64,000 bases of DNA from JAGRKR01 sp041397725 (GCA_041397725.1 JAWKVZ010000002.1:310001-374000), one strand, 5' to 3'. Positions 18,131-26,970 are shown, numbered from the stretch's first letter. The notes: generated by a model from the letters alone, not told the origin. Translations and numbers: made by a program.

Positions 18131-19484
18131 GCCCGACCTCCGTCACCTCGAGCCGGAAGGCCTGCATGGGGTCGTCGAGCTCCATCACGTGATTGAGGGC
18201 GAACTCGTAGAGGGCGCCGCGCTCGGATTGGGCCGGCGAATAGGGGAACGCGAAGGTCGGCAGCTCTTCGTCCCGGGTGAGCGGATAGTGCAGGACGAAG
18301 GGGTTGATGAGCTTGCCGATCTCCTCGGCTTCCTCCGCCGTCGACGCCGTGACGAGGCCCAGCACACCAATCTCGACCGGGCTGCCCGTCCGCCGCTCCA
18401 AGGCCCCGAGCGCGGAATTGGCGCCGATCAGGCGGAACTCGAGGGTGTAGGCGTCGGGCGAAAGGCCCATGCGCACGCGGATCTGCTCGGTCAGGTAGGC
18501 GTGCAGCTTGTCGATCCATTCCTGCGCGCTGGTGACATAGCGCGCCTCGCGCAGGACGGCCATGATGGTCGTCTGGTAGCCGCCGACGCGCGCACCCTCG
18601 AGCTTCACCGTGTAGCGCCCCGGCACCCACTTCGAGCCAGTGACGCGCACGCGGCGCTCGTCGAGGGCCTGATAGCGCGAGGCCGTCACGTCGAGATGCC
18701 CGCCCGGCTCGTAGAGGATGAACGGGTCCGAGTTCTCGTAGAGCATGTGCGCCGACACGGAGTGCGGCGTGCAGCGCGCGCCGTCGGCCAGCGGCTCGAC
18801 CGTGAAGCCTTCCTCGTCGAACTGCACCATGATGACGCCGCTGGTGGGGTAGGTGGAGCACTGGGCGCCGCACTCGGCGATCTTGGCGCCGTGCCAGGCG
18901 CCGCCGGCATTGTCGCCCCGTGCGATGGGCAGAGCGGATATGATGGCGGTATCCGTCGTGCGGCCGGCGATCACGATGTCGGCGCCGGTGGCGAGGGCGG
19001 CCTGCACCTGCTCGGCGCCGGCCAGCGCCACGATGTTGGTCATGGCCGCGAGGGTCTCGGCGGAAACGTGCGGCGCCGGCGTCAGCGGCATGACGCGACC
19101 GGCGGCCAGGGCCTTGGCCACGCGGCCCGAGGGCTGGCTCGAATAGAGGCGGGCGATTTTCAGAGTCTGGCCGAGCTCGGCCGCCAGCTCGAGGGTGATC
19201 TCGTACATCCAGTCCACGGTCGCATCCGTGCCGCAGGTTCCCGAGCTGCCGATGACCAGCGGCACGCCGGCCTCGGCCCGCGCCATCATGAGCTGTCGCC
19301 ACTCGGACTTGGTCGCGGCGCGGGAATACTTCGAGGTGCCCGTGCCGAGCGAGAAGGGGCCGCTGTCGGTCGAGCCGCCGTCGATGCAGATGATGTCGGG
19401 CCGGGCCGCAACGCCGCGGGCGAGCGCCGCGCGATCGAAACCGAGCCCGAGAACGCCCGAAGGGACGAGGACACGTGTCGGCAT
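18123..19484 (-). CDS. AtuA-like acyclic terpene utilisation family protein (DUF1446)
   Basis: The 453-residue protein matches the DUF1446/AtuA family: DIICIDGGSTDSGPFSLG near 30, PLVIGSSGTCGTDATVDWM near 75, IVIAGRTTDTAIISALP near 175, and PHSVSAHMLYENSDPFIL near 245. AtuA is required for citronellol/geraniol catabolism in Pseudomonas, but many homologues act on other substrates and none of the other atu genes is present here. The DUF4387 partner overlaps the 3' end. ATG 19493 is an alternative start. The open frame continues far upstream through the complement of the DUF808 gene, but that part is not protein-like. Confidence 0.85.
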   Translation of the reverse strand: MPTRVLVPSGVLGLGFDRAALARGVAARPDIICIDGGSTDSGPFSLGTGTSKYSRAATKSEWRQLMMARAEAGVPLVIGSSGTCGTDATVDWMYEITLELAAELGQTLKIARLYSSQPSGRVAKALAAGRVMPLTPAPHVSAETLAAMTNIVALAGAEQVQAALATGADIVIAGRTTDTAIISALPIARGDNAGGAWHGAKIAECGAQCSTYPTSGVIMVQFDEEGFTVEPLADGARCTPHSVSAHMLYENSDPFILYEPGGHLDVTASRYQALDERRVRVTGSKWVPGRYTVKLEGARVGGYQTTIMAVLREARYVTSAQEWIDKLHAYLTEQIRVRMGLSPDAYTLEFRLIGANSALGALERRTGSPVEIGVLGLVTASTAEEAEEIGKLINPFVLHYPLTRDEELPTFAFPYSPAQSERGALYEFALNHVMELDDPMQAFRLEVTEVGRA

Positions 19485-19585
19485 GGCTGGCATCCGTTGC
19501 TGGGGATGGACGGGGCGAGCGAAGCACCGACGGCAGAGTAGGCTGGCGCACGCTCCATGGGAAGCGCCTCGCGTATGGCCGACCT

Positions 19586-20545
19586 TCAGGTCGTCTCGCG
19601 GCGCAACACGAGATCGATGAGTGGCGCGAGCACGTTGCCGACGACGGGCATCGTTAGGATGCCCACCACGAGACCGAACAGGCCGTCGAGCGTCGCCGTG
19701 ATCAGCCACTTGACGAGGCCGCCCGCCGCCGGCAGCGCACGCGCTGTCGCGCCAGCCAGGTCTTGGATCGCATGACCGAGGCCGCCCCAGCCGAGCGACT
19801 CCAGTCCGTGCACGATGATGGAGCCACCGACCCACAGCATGGCGACGGTGCCGACGGCCGAGATGAACGCCATCACGGACGGCATGCCCCTGACGATGGC
19901 GCGGCCCATGCTGCGCGTGAGCGAGAGGCGCCCGGAGCTGGCCATCTTGAGGCCGATGTCGTCGGCTTTCACGAGCAGGGCGACGGTGCCGTAGACCAGG
20001 ACCGTGATGGCCAGTGCGACGAGCGCCAGCGCCAGGCCCTTCAACCAGATGTTGTCGACCGAAATGCTCGCCAGCGCGATCGTCATGATCTCCGCGGAGA
20101 GGATGAAGTCGGTCTTGATGGCGCCGGCCACCCGCTCGCGCTCGAGATGCGCGGCATCGAGGCTGGTCGGCTCGGGGCCGTGCTCGGCGTGCGGCCGGAA
20201 ATAGTGCCAGATCTTCTCGGCGCCCTCGAAGCAGAGATAGAGGCCACCGACCATCAGCAGCGGCACGATCAGCCACGGCGCAAAGCTGCTGAGCAGCAGT
20301 GCCGCAGGCAGGAGTATGACCATCTTGTTGAAGAGCGAGCCTTTGGCGATCTTCCATACGATCGGCAGCTCGCGTGTCGCGGGAAGTCCGTGCACGTATT
20401 TGGGCGTGACGGCGCTGTCGTCGATGACCACGCCGGCGGCTTTCGAGCCGGCCTTGACCGCCTGCGCGGCGACGTCGTCGAGCTGAGCTGCCGCGAGTTT
20501 GGTCAGTGCCGCGACGTCGTCGAGTAGGGCCAGTAAACCGCTCAT
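19586..20545 (-). CDS. DUF808 family inner-membrane protein (YedI-like)
   Basis: The 319-residue protein shows the DUF808 start MSGLLALLDDVAALTKLAAAQLDDVAAQA. The conserved DDSAVTPKYVHG follows, then several hydrophobic segments (from about 85 to 300) with ELPIVWKIAKGSLFNKM and AIKTDFILSAEIM. Its role is unknown. ATG 20545 gives the exact family N-terminus. It reads in the same direction as the AtuA pair, about 100 bases upstream of it. Confidence 0.9.
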   Translation of the reverse strand: MSGLLALLDDVAALTKLAAAQLDDVAAQAVKAGSKAAGVVIDDSAVTPKYVHGLPATRELPIVWKIAKGSLFNKMVILLPAALLLSSFAPWLIVPLLMVGGLYLCFEGAEKIWHYFRPHAEHGPEPTSLDAAHLERERVAGAIKTDFILSAEIMTIALASISVDNIWLKGLALALVALAITVLVYGTVALLVKADDIGLKMASSGRLSLTRSMGRAIVRGMPSVMAFISAVGTVAMLWVGGSIIVHGLESLGWGGLGHAIQDLAGATARALPAAGGLVKWLITATLDGLFGLVVGILTMPVVGNVLAPLIDLVLRRETT

Positions 20546-20748
20546 TCGTCCGTCACCCCTGCATCCGGCTCGCGTCCAGCGAACCTCCGGGGCCGGAGCC
20601 AGGAGATCCAACGTCGGTTATGACGGCCATGGGCCGCGGCTGCAACCCGGGATGACGGCCGACCGGTCAGGGGACGAAGCCAGCGGATGAGGCCAGGGGA
20701 TGGGGCGCTCGACCAGCGGCCCGCGCCGACTGCAGTGACGCGCCGGGA

Positions 20749-21480
20749 TCAGCCGGCCGCCGTCGCCCCTCGCTCGACGCTGCCCCGCAGGGCGAGAACG
20801 GCCTTGGCGAGCGGCGTGAGCGCCATGAGGGCGTCAAGGTCGCGCACGATGGCGCGGTTGCGCGTCGGCATGGCGATGAGCTTGCGGGCTCGGAGCCGTG
20901 ACATCAGCCGGCTCAACGTATCGGGGTTGAGGGCCAGATAGTCGGCCATGTCGTCGCGCGAGAGCGGCATCTCGAAGGAATAGCTGCCCTGGATCGCCCG
21001 GCCGCAGAACAGCGCGATTTCCGTCAGCAGCGTCGCCACCCGCTCCTCGCTGGTCAGGCGGCCGATGGCCATGGCATGGAGGGTGGAGCGGGCTGAGAGT
21101 TGCGCGACCGCAGCATGCAGGCGCAACATTTCCGTCACACCGTCCGCGGCCGTATCGATGGTTTCGCCCGGCAGGCGGGTCAGTGTCGAGGCCACGGCAG
21201 CTGTGAGGCCGATGCCCGGCACCGGTGGGGAGGCGCTCCGCGAAATGAGGTCGCCCGGATAGAGCACCAGAAGAACCTGCCGGCGATCGTCGGGCAGCAC
21301 TGCGTCGAGCGTGATGCAGCCGCGCTCCACACGGTAGAGCTGATCCGGCGCCTCCTCCTTGAAAACGATGCGCTGGCGCCGCCGCAGATCGAGGCGGATG
21401 CCTCGATTTCCATCGTGTTCGCCGCTCCGGGCGGCTGGCCCTCTGTCGGCGGATTGTCGCGTGCTGCGGGCGATCGTCAT
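20749..21480 (-). CDS. Crp/Fnr-family transcriptional regulator
   Basis: The 243-residue regulator has a cyclic-nucleotide-binding-type beta-roll (about 30-130) and a C-terminal winged helix with recognition segment SRDDMADYLALNPDTLSRLMSRLR near 185. The DxxSR part resembles the ExxSR of FNR, which reads TTGAT half-sites. It lacks the N-terminal cysteine cluster of FNR, so it is not an oxygen-sensing Fe-S protein of that kind and is closer to the Cys-less FixK/Dnr types. It is divergent from ompW. FNR-type boxes occupy the space between them, so it may control itself and ompW. Confidence 0.85.
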   Translation of the reverse strand: MTIARSTRQSADRGPAARSGEHDGNRGIRLDLRRRQRIVFKEEAPDQLYRVERGCITLDAVLPDDRRQVLLVLYPGDLISRSASPPVPGIGLTAAVASTLTRLPGETIDTAADGVTEMLRLHAAVAQLSARSTLHAMAIGRLTSEERVATLLTEIALFCGRAIQGSYSFEMPLSRDDMADYLALNPDTLSRLMSRLRARKLIAMPTRNRAIVRDLDALMALTPLAKAVLALRGSVERGATAAG

Positions 21481-21550
21481 ATTGCGCCGGTATCGTAGCG
21501 TGGCGGGTTGCCACAACCTGATTTGCTAGCCGGCGGGGGCGCGTTCCGCC

Positions 21551-21564
21551 TTGAGGTTTATCAA
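21551..21564. promoter_or_regulatory. FNR/FixK-type box, one mismatch
   Basis: TTGAGGTTTATCAA matches TTGAT-N4-ATCAA with one change in the left half. It lies 70 bases upstream of the Crp/Fnr regulator start codon, a position that suits autoregulation. Confidence 0.6.
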
Positions 21565-21625
21565 GGTGGGCGGAGCATATTGTCACGTCTGCTGCGGCAG
21601 TTCGGCTCGTGCCGGCTGCGGTTTC

Positions 21626-21639
21626 TTGATCTGGATCAA
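21626..21639. promoter_or_regulatory. FNR/FixK-type box, perfect
   Basis: TTGATCTGGATCAA is an exact match to TTGAT-N4-ATCAA, the operator of FNR, FixK and Dnr proteins. It lies 170 bases upstream of ompW and 145 bases upstream of the divergent regulator gene. Confidence 0.8.
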
Positions 21640-21688
21640 CCCTTGGCGTGTTGCTGAAGACACACAGGGCGTATTCGGCAGAGTCCGT

Positions 21689-21702
21689 CTGACCGAGGTC
21701 AG
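21689..21702. promoter_or_regulatory. related palindrome in the ompW promoter region
   Basis: CTGACCGAGGTCAG has perfect 6-bp inverted halves (CTGACC/GGTCAG). It resembles the TTGACC-N2-GGTCAA palindrome found upstream of the cytochrome c gene at 4085-4098. It may be a weaker site for the same regulator (inference). Confidence 0.35.
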
Positions 21703-21808
21703 GGAAAACCATGAAGTTCCGCTGGAGGCGGACCATGGCTCTGGCGCAACTTGGCGGGGACTGGTTACCGAGTCGGACAGGGGCTTGAGAGGATCTGGGG
21801 ACAGAACA

Positions 21809-22558
21809 ATGAGACGAATCAAAATTGGATTGGCCGCCATCGCCATGAGCATGGGCATGACGCAGGCCGCATCGGCGGGGGACTATTCCGGCAACTTCAT
21901 GGTGAGGGTGCTGGCTGCCGGCGTCATCAGCCAGGATAGCCTGAAGTCGCTCGACTCGTTGTCGGGAGCGCCGGTGGCTGACCTGCGCGCGGCGGGCTTC
22001 GACGCCTCGGTGAGCGACCGGCTCATTCCGGCGGCGACCCTCACTTACTTCCTGAACAAGAATCTCGCGGTCGAGCTGTTCTGCTGCTTCACCAAGCATC
22101 ACATCACGCTCAAGCCGCCGCCGGCCTTCGCCGCACTTGCCGGCAAGGTGGCCGATGCGTGGATGTTCCCGCCCGCGCTGACGCTGACCTATCACTTCGA
22201 TGGCATGGGCGCCTTCAAGCCGTACATCGGCGTCGGCGCGCAGTACATCCACTACTTCAGCGAGAGCACGGCGACGAATACGCTCGGCGCTGGCAGCGTT
22301 CGTCTGTCGGACTCCTTCGGCGTCACCTTGCAGGCCGGCATGGACGTCAAGCTCGGCAATGGCTGGTACCTCAACGTCGACGTCAAGAAGTCCTGGCTCG
22401 ACACGACCGCCACGTGGCGCAGCTCCGCCGTGACCGGCGGCGACATCAAGGCCAAGGCCGACATCGACCCGCTGATCATCAGTGCGGGTGTCGCCTATCG
22501 CTTCAATCTCGGGGATCTGTTCGGTCGTCGTGCACCCGCACTCGATCCGCTGAAGTAA
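21809..22558 (+). CDS. ompW: OmpW-family outer membrane beta-barrel protein
   Basis: The 249-residue precursor has a signal peptide (MRRIKIGLAAIAMSMGMTQAASA) and then the OmpW pattern: GNFMVRVLAAGVISQDS, LIPAATLTYFLNKNLAVELFCCFTKHHI, PPALTLTYHFDGMGAFKPYIGVGAQYIHYF, and a last strand GVAYRFNLGDLF. OmpW forms an eight-stranded hydrophobic channel. Its expression is tied to FNR and low oxygen in enterobacteria, which fits the boxes upstream here. ATG 21809 is set by the signal peptide. A strong hairpin terminator follows. Confidence 0.88.
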   Translation: MRRIKIGLAAIAMSMGMTQAASAGDYSGNFMVRVLAAGVISQDSLKSLDSLSGAPVADLRAAGFDASVSDRLIPAATLTYFLNKNLAVELFCCFTKHHITLKPPPAFAALAGKVADAWMFPPALTLTYHFDGMGAFKPYIGVGAQYIHYFSESTATNTLGAGSVRLSDSFGVTLQAGMDVKLGNGWYLNVDVKKSWLDTTATWRSSAVTGGDIKAKADIDPLIISAGVAYRFNLGDLFGRRAPALDPLK

Positions 22559-22588
22559 CAGACGTTCCTGACGCTCTTCGTCCACGGC

Positions 22589-22616
22589 GGGACCCGGCAG
22601 ACCTCTGCCGGGTCCC
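22589..22616 (+). terminator. hairpin terminator after ompW
   Basis: GGGACCCGGCAGA at 22589-22601 is perfectly complementary to TCTGCCGGGTCCC at 22604-22616. It lies 31 bases after the ompW stop and is followed by GTTGTGCGTTT. Confidence 0.75.
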
Positions 22617-22797
22617 GTTGTGCGTTTCGGGCGGCGTCGAGACTGCCGTCCGACGCGAGTCGAGCCCGTCAGGCTGGCGAGGCCGCTTCACACGCGCGCC
22701 CGAGACGCTATGATTGGTCCGGATGACTGCTGCCGGACCTGATCGGGCTCCGTGCTGACGGTACAACTTCAAGACAATGACAGGGAAGGGGGCGCGC

Positions 22798-23880
22798 GTG
22801 ACGCAGGCGGGCAATCGGTTCGAGGTGCTGCACGAGTTCCTGGCGCCAGCGCGCAGGAACCTGATCGCGGGAACATGGGACTACCTCATGGGCGGCGCGG
22901 AGACGGAGACGACGCTGATCCGCAACCGCATGGCTATCGATTCGCTCGCCTTTCGCCCGCGCGTGCTCCGCGACGTCGAGAACGTCGACATCGGTGGCAA
23001 GATCCTCGGGCGGGACTTCAAGCTGCCGGTGATCCTGGCGCCGATCGGCTCGTTGCAGGACCTCGTTCCCGACGGCGGTGTCATCCCGACCAAGGCGGCC
23101 GCCAGTTTCGGGGCACTGCATATGCTCTCCTCGGTCTGCGCTCCTGGCGCGGAGGAGGTGGCGGCGGCGGCGCCCGGCTATCCCAAGGTGTTTCAGCTCT
23201 ACATTCGCGGCGACGAGAAGTGGGTGGACGACAACATCGCCCGCGTCGTTGCCAGTGGCTACATGGCGCTCTGCTTCACCGTCGATCTCGATCACTACGG
23301 ACGGCGCGAGCGCGACCTCTCCCGGCGCTTCAAGACGACCGGGCGGCGCCGGGCGTCGGCCGACCATTTTCAGGCGCGCTTCACCTGGCGTGACATCGAC
23401 CGGGTCAAGAGCAAGCTCAAGATTCCGCTGATCCTCAAGGGCATCGCCACGGCCGAGGACGCGCGGATCGCCGTCGAACATGGCGTCGATGCGGTCTATG
23501 TGTCCAATCATGGCGGCCGTCAGCTCGACCATGGCAAGGGGGGACTGGACGTGCTGCCGGAGGTCGTCGAGGCGATCGGCGGCAAGGCCGAGATCTATGT
23601 CGACGGTGGCTTCATGCGCGGCACCGACATCGTCAAGGCCATGGCGCTCGGCGCCAACGCGGTCGGTATCGGGCGATTGCAGGGGCTGGCGGTCGCGGCC
23701 GCGGGCGAGGAGGGCGTCGTTCGCATGCTCGAACTGCTCGCCGACGAGGTCACGCGGTGCCTCGGCCTGCTCGGCGTCTCGTCCTACGGCGAGCTCGACA
23801 GCAGCTATCTGGCCAAGGTCGATCCGATCGGCCGCCGTGCCTACGCCAGCGCCTTCCCCCTGCTCGACGAAGGCTACTGA
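22798..23880 (+). CDS. FMN-dependent alpha-hydroxy-acid dehydrogenase/oxidase
   Basis: The 360-residue protein belongs to the family of L-lactate dehydrogenase (LldD), glycolate oxidase and mandelate dehydrogenase. Characteristic parts are GTWDYLMGGAETETT near 25, FRPRVLRDV near 48, LILKGIATAEDARIAVEHGVDAVYVSNHGGRQLDH near 210-245 (FMN phosphate and active-site His/Arg) and IYVDGGFMRGTDIVKAMALGA near 260. The substrate is not predictable, and no lactate operon surrounds it. GTG 22798 is preferred because GGGAAGGGGG lies 6-16 bases before it; ATG 22777 is the alternative. Confidence 0.87.
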   Translation: MTQAGNRFEVLHEFLAPARRNLIAGTWDYLMGGAETETTLIRNRMAIDSLAFRPRVLRDVENVDIGGKILGRDFKLPVILAPIGSLQDLVPDGGVIPTKAAASFGALHMLSSVCAPGAEEVAAAAPGYPKVFQLYIRGDEKWVDDNIARVVASGYMALCFTVDLDHYGRRERDLSRRFKTTGRRRASADHFQARFTWRDIDRVKSKLKIPLILKGIATAEDARIAVEHGVDAVYVSNHGGRQLDHGKGGLDVLPEVVEAIGGKAEIYVDGGFMRGTDIVKAMALGANAVGIGRLQGLAVAAAGEEGVVRMLELLADEVTRCLGLLGVSSYGELDSSYLAKVDPIGRRAYASAFPLLDEGY

Positions 23881-24350
23881 CGCCCGAGTGCCGTCGTCCG
23901 CTCGCGTCGGCGACCGCCGCGCCGGCACTCATTTGCCGACCCATCAGGCGCGCCCCATCCGGTTTCCAGCTCACGCAGATGCGCTGCCGTGAGGGGGCGG
24001 AGCCTTGCCGTCGTCCGGTCCCGCCCGCCGCGACCCTCTCCCGCGCGAATCGCATGGCTCGGCCGCGCCACGGCAGTTTGGTTAAGCGCTCATTACTGAA
24101 ATAACTCAATAAATTCGAGTATTTAAACGAGTTGTTCAGACCGATTGGGTAATCTTAACATTAACAATGAAGTCATCATAACTCGGGCGATGAAGAATAT
24201 GAACGTGGACGGAACACAGGTTAACAAAGTTTCTCCGCGTCGATTGGTCGCCTTCAAGGGGCTTATCTCGGCAGGCGCATGCCTTATTTGTTCCGGATTG
24301 CGCGTGCTCGAGAAGCGCACAACAAGATCAACAATGATGGGGATCGAGTC

Positions 24351-24881
24351 GTGATCAGTGCAACAGTGGCGTGCCGGGCAACAGGCGCGGGCTCCCGAGA
24401 GAGCCGGATTATCCTGATGAGGCTGCCCGACGATATAGCCATCGACAGCTCGGAAGAGATCGAGCCGAAGTCGTTGAGCCTGGAGTTCGAGGGGCGCAAG
24501 CGCGCCAAGCCGCAGCCGAACGAGATGGCCGAGCAGCAGATCAGCCCGTGGCTGCGCTGGTTCGCGTCGCAGAAGCCGGCGCCGCGGCGCGTCGAGCCCG
24601 GCATCGGTCGCGCCCAGCTTTATCGCAGCGAGGTGACGGCGGTCGCTCTCGTCAATCGCCAGATGCTGCGTACGAGCAGCCATTCCATCGGGGTGCTGTT
24701 CGTCGACGATGCGCCCGTGGTGCTTCAGGATGAAGCCGCTGGCGCCGTCGAGATCCCGCCCGGCCGCTATTATGTCGGCAGCGACATGCGGCTGGCGCGC
24801 GAGCAGACCTCCCAGACCTCGCAGGCCTCGCGACGCTCGAAGGGCAAGGGCAAGGGGCGCCGCGGCCGCCGCCGCCGCTGA
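24351..24881 (+). CDS. hypothetical protein with basic C-terminal tail
   Basis: A 176-residue protein of unknown family. The middle part (about 75-150) has a regular strand pattern: RAQLYRSEVTAVALVNRQMLRTS, GVLFVDDAPVVLQD, VEIPPGRYYVGSD. The tail after residue 155 is a run of Lys, Arg, Gly and Ser ending GRRGRRRR, suggesting nucleic-acid or membrane contact. GTG 24351 has a GGGGA site upstream; ATG 24417 is the alternative. The preceding 270 bases are AT-rich, with TTAAC repeats near 24155. A terminator follows the stop. Confidence 0.6.
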   Translation: MISATVACRATGAGSRESRIILMRLPDDIAIDSSEEIEPKSLSLEFEGRKRAKPQPNEMAEQQISPWLRWFASQKPAPRRVEPGIGRAQLYRSEVTAVALVNRQMLRTSSHSIGVLFVDDAPVVLQDEAAGAVEIPPGRYYVGSDMRLAREQTSQTSQASRRSKGKGKGRRGRRRR

Positions 24882-24949
24882 TCGCAGGCGCGATCGACGG
24901 CAGGGTGCGCGTCTGCGTCCACTACGGCTGAATGCAAGGAATTACCGGG

Positions 24950-24976
24950 CGGGCCGCCTTTCGGGGCGGCCCGTTT
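24950..24976 (+). terminator. rho-independent terminator
   Basis: CGGGCCGCC at 24950-24958 pairs with GGCGGCCCG at 24965-24973 and is followed by TTT. It lies 68 bases after the hypothetical gene that ends at 24881. It is also a hairpin on the other strand, near the end of the convergent dioxygenase gene, and may serve both. Confidence 0.65.
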
Positions 24977-24998
24977 GCGTGCGCGTTGGTGCTCCCCG

Positions 24999-25895
24999 TC
25001 ACGCCGGCACGGCGATGCCGGCCTGCTCGCAGGTGTTGGCGATGTCGGACACGGTGGCGCGTTGCAGATCGCGAGGGTGGCGCAGATCCTCGAACTGCGT
25101 GGCGCGATGCAGCGTCGTGCGATTGTCCCACATGACCAGGTCGTGCTGGCGCCAGCGGTGGCTGTAGACGAACTGGCGCTGCGTAGTGTGCGCCATCAGA
25201 GACTCGATGAGCGCCTGCCCCTCCTTTTCCGGAAGGCCGATGATGCGGCCGGCGTGCGAGGCGATGTAGATCGACTTGCGACCGGTCTCGGGGATGGTCC
25301 TGACCAGCACCTGGGGCACCGGCGGCATCTTCTTCCAGTCCTCCTCGTTGAACTCGAGAAAGCCGAGCTTGGCGCGCGAGTACATGATGGCATGCTCGGC
25401 GACGAGGCCATCGATGCGCTGCTTGAGATCGTCCGGCAGGGCGTCGTAGGCCGCGCGGCAGTCGGCAAACTCGGTCTGCCCGCCGATGGGCGGGATCACG
25501 CGGGCGTACAGCAGCGACGCCTGCGCCGGCACCTTCTTGAACGAGCTGTCGGCGTGCCAGAGCCGGTTGGCGAGCTTGTAGAGACGCTGCCAGCTGTCCT
25601 CCGCCCAGATCTTGTTCTCGGTGTTGAGGTTGGAGATGTCCGAAAGCTCCGGACGGATGCGCGTCTTGTTGCCGTGGCGCTCCTGGGTGAAGGATCGCTC
25701 CAAGGGGCCGAAGTTGGCGGCGAAGCCCAGGTGCTGATCCTGGTCGAGATGCTGGTTCGGGAAGATCAGCACGGCATACTTGAAGAACGCCTCCTTGATG
25801 GCGGCCAGGTCTTCGGCAGACAAGGGGCGGGAAAGGTCGACGTCTCCGATCTCAGCCACGAAATCCGGTGTCACCGGTGCAATGGCAATCGTCAT
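24999..25895 (-). CDS. TauD/TfdA-family Fe(II)/2-oxoglutarate dioxygenase
   Basis: The 298-residue enzyme carries the facial triad of the TauD family: the HxD motif in RLWHADSSF near 108 and the distal His in NRTTLHRA near 257. The 2-oxoglutarate-binding Arg is in RHPRDLQRATVSD near 272. Homologues hydroxylate taurine, 2,4-D and related carboxylates or sulfonates. The form here (TIAIAPVTPDFVAEIGDVDLSRPL start) is closest to the TfdA-like side, with unknown substrate. ATG 25895 lies 9 bases after GGAGG, so it is preferred over an ATG 9 bases upstream. Confidence 0.85.
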   Translation of the reverse strand: MTIAIAPVTPDFVAEIGDVDLSRPLSAEDLAAIKEAFFKYAVLIFPNQHLDQDQHLGFAANFGPLERSFTQERHGNKTRIRPELSDISNLNTENKIWAEDSWQRLYKLANRLWHADSSFKKVPAQASLLYARVIPPIGGQTEFADCRAAYDALPDDLKQRIDGLVAEHAIMYSRAKLGFLEFNEEDWKKMPPVPQVLVRTIPETGRKSIYIASHAGRIIGLPEKEGQALIESLMAHTTQRQFVYSHRWRQHDLVMWDNRTTLHRATQFEDLRHPRDLQRATVSDIANTCEQAGIAVPA

Positions 25896-26177
25896 GTGCC
25901 GCATCCTCCGACGGTCTGTTCGTTCCGCAAGTGGATCATACGGCGGATCGGCGCTCAAGCGTCCCGTGGGCGGATCGACCGTGACGGCGTCGCGCGAGCG
26001 ATGACGTGACGTCGCGATGCGCGTTTTCGGTCGCCGCGGCGGGGTGCGTTGCGCACCGTCGCCCGCCCTGCGCCCGATGAACCGTTGATGAACGCTCCAT
26101 TCAGTTCGAATTCAGTCGGCCGGCCCTAGCGTGAGAGCAACCCTGGATCGATACCTGACTTCCCCGGCGTGATCCTT

Positions 26178-26220
26178 CGGGGCGCAAGCACCAGGGTGGT
26201 TGCGCCCCGGACTTCTTTTT
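26178..26220 (+). terminator. orphan rho-independent terminator upstream of sodB
   Basis: CGGGGCGCAA at 26178-26187 and TTGCGCCCCG at 26200-26209 form a 10-bp stem with a 12-base loop, followed by GACTTCTTTTT. No gene on this strand ends before it, because the upstream gene is divergent. It must therefore end a short transcript, either a small RNA or an attenuated sodB leader. ACCCTGG at 26140-26146 is complementary to CCAGGGT in the loop (26191-26197). Confidence 0.7.
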
Positions 26221-26340
26221 CCGACATCTCCGACCTGCCGCTCCCCGCCGACGACAACTTGTCTCAGGCGGCGATTGACGTTAGGTTCCCCCCTTCTGCC
26301 CCTCAATCACCGTTGCGACGGCAAAGCGGAGAGTTCAACC

Positions 26341-26940
26341 GTGTCATTGAAGCTTCCCGACCTTCCCTATGCGTATGACGCGCTCCAGCCCTACATGTCG
26401 AAGGAGACGCTGGAGTTTCATCACGACAAGCATCATCAGGCCTACGTGACCAACGGGGCTGCGCCGCTGAAGGAAGCCGGTCTCGAGGGCAAGAGCCTCG
26501 AGGAGATCTGCAAGATCGCCTTCGAGAAGAAGAACGCGGCGCTGATCAACAATGTCGGCCAGCACTACAACCACGTTCACTTCTGGAACTGGATGAAGAA
26601 GGGCGGCGGCGGCAACAAGCTTCCGGCCAAGCTGCAGGCCATGGTCGACAAGGACCTCGGCGGTTTCGACAAGATGCGCGCCGACTTCATCAACGCTGGC
26701 GTCACGCAGTTCGGCTCGGGATGGTGCTGGCTGGCCGTCAAGGACGGCAAGCTGTCGGTCATGAAGACCCCCAACGGCGAGAACCCACTGATGCACGGCG
26801 CCTCGCCCATCCTCGGCTGCGACGTGTGGGAGCACAGCTACTACATCGATTACCGCAACCTGCGGCCGAAATACCTCGAGGCCTGGTTCGACAACCTGGT
26901 CAACTGGGACTACGTCGAGCAGATGCTCGCGAAAGCCTGA
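26341..26940 (+). CDS. sodB: superoxide dismutase, Fe/Mn type
   Basis: The 199-residue enzyme dismutates superoxide. Metal ligands are His27 (ETLEFHHDKHHQAYV), His78 (QHYNHVHFWNW), Asp161 and His165 (GCDVWEHSYYIDYRN). No signal peptide is seen, so it is cytoplasmic. Fe rather than Mn preference is suggested by the SodB-like QFGSGWCWL segment but is not certain. The start is GTG 26341 with GGAGAG 8 bases before it; longer open frames upstream do not look like protein. It has an intrinsic terminator about 120 bases upstream and another hairpin downstream. Confidence 0.95.
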   Translation: MSLKLPDLPYAYDALQPYMSKETLEFHHDKHHQAYVTNGAAPLKEAGLEGKSLEEICKIAFEKKNAALINNVGQHYNHVHFWNWMKKGGGGNKLPAKLQAMVDKDLGGFDKMRADFINAGVTQFGSGWCWLAVKDGKLSVMKTPNGENPLMHGASPILGCDVWEHSYYIDYRNLRPKYLEAWFDNLVNWDYVEQMLAKA

Positions 26941-26970
26941 GCGCTCGAGCCGTCTCAGAACAAAATGTCA

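Noticed and set aside
16527..19541. A 1004-codon open frame on the plus strand
   Set aside because: It is the complement of the serine hydrolase and the AtuA/DUF4387 genes. Its composition (His, Arg, Gly, Asp rich) is typical of antisense frames in GC-rich DNA.
24145..24354. A 69-codon frame in the AT-rich stretch before the basic-tail protein
   Set aside because: It has a TTG start with no ribosome site and overlaps the better-supported gene start; not strong enough to call.
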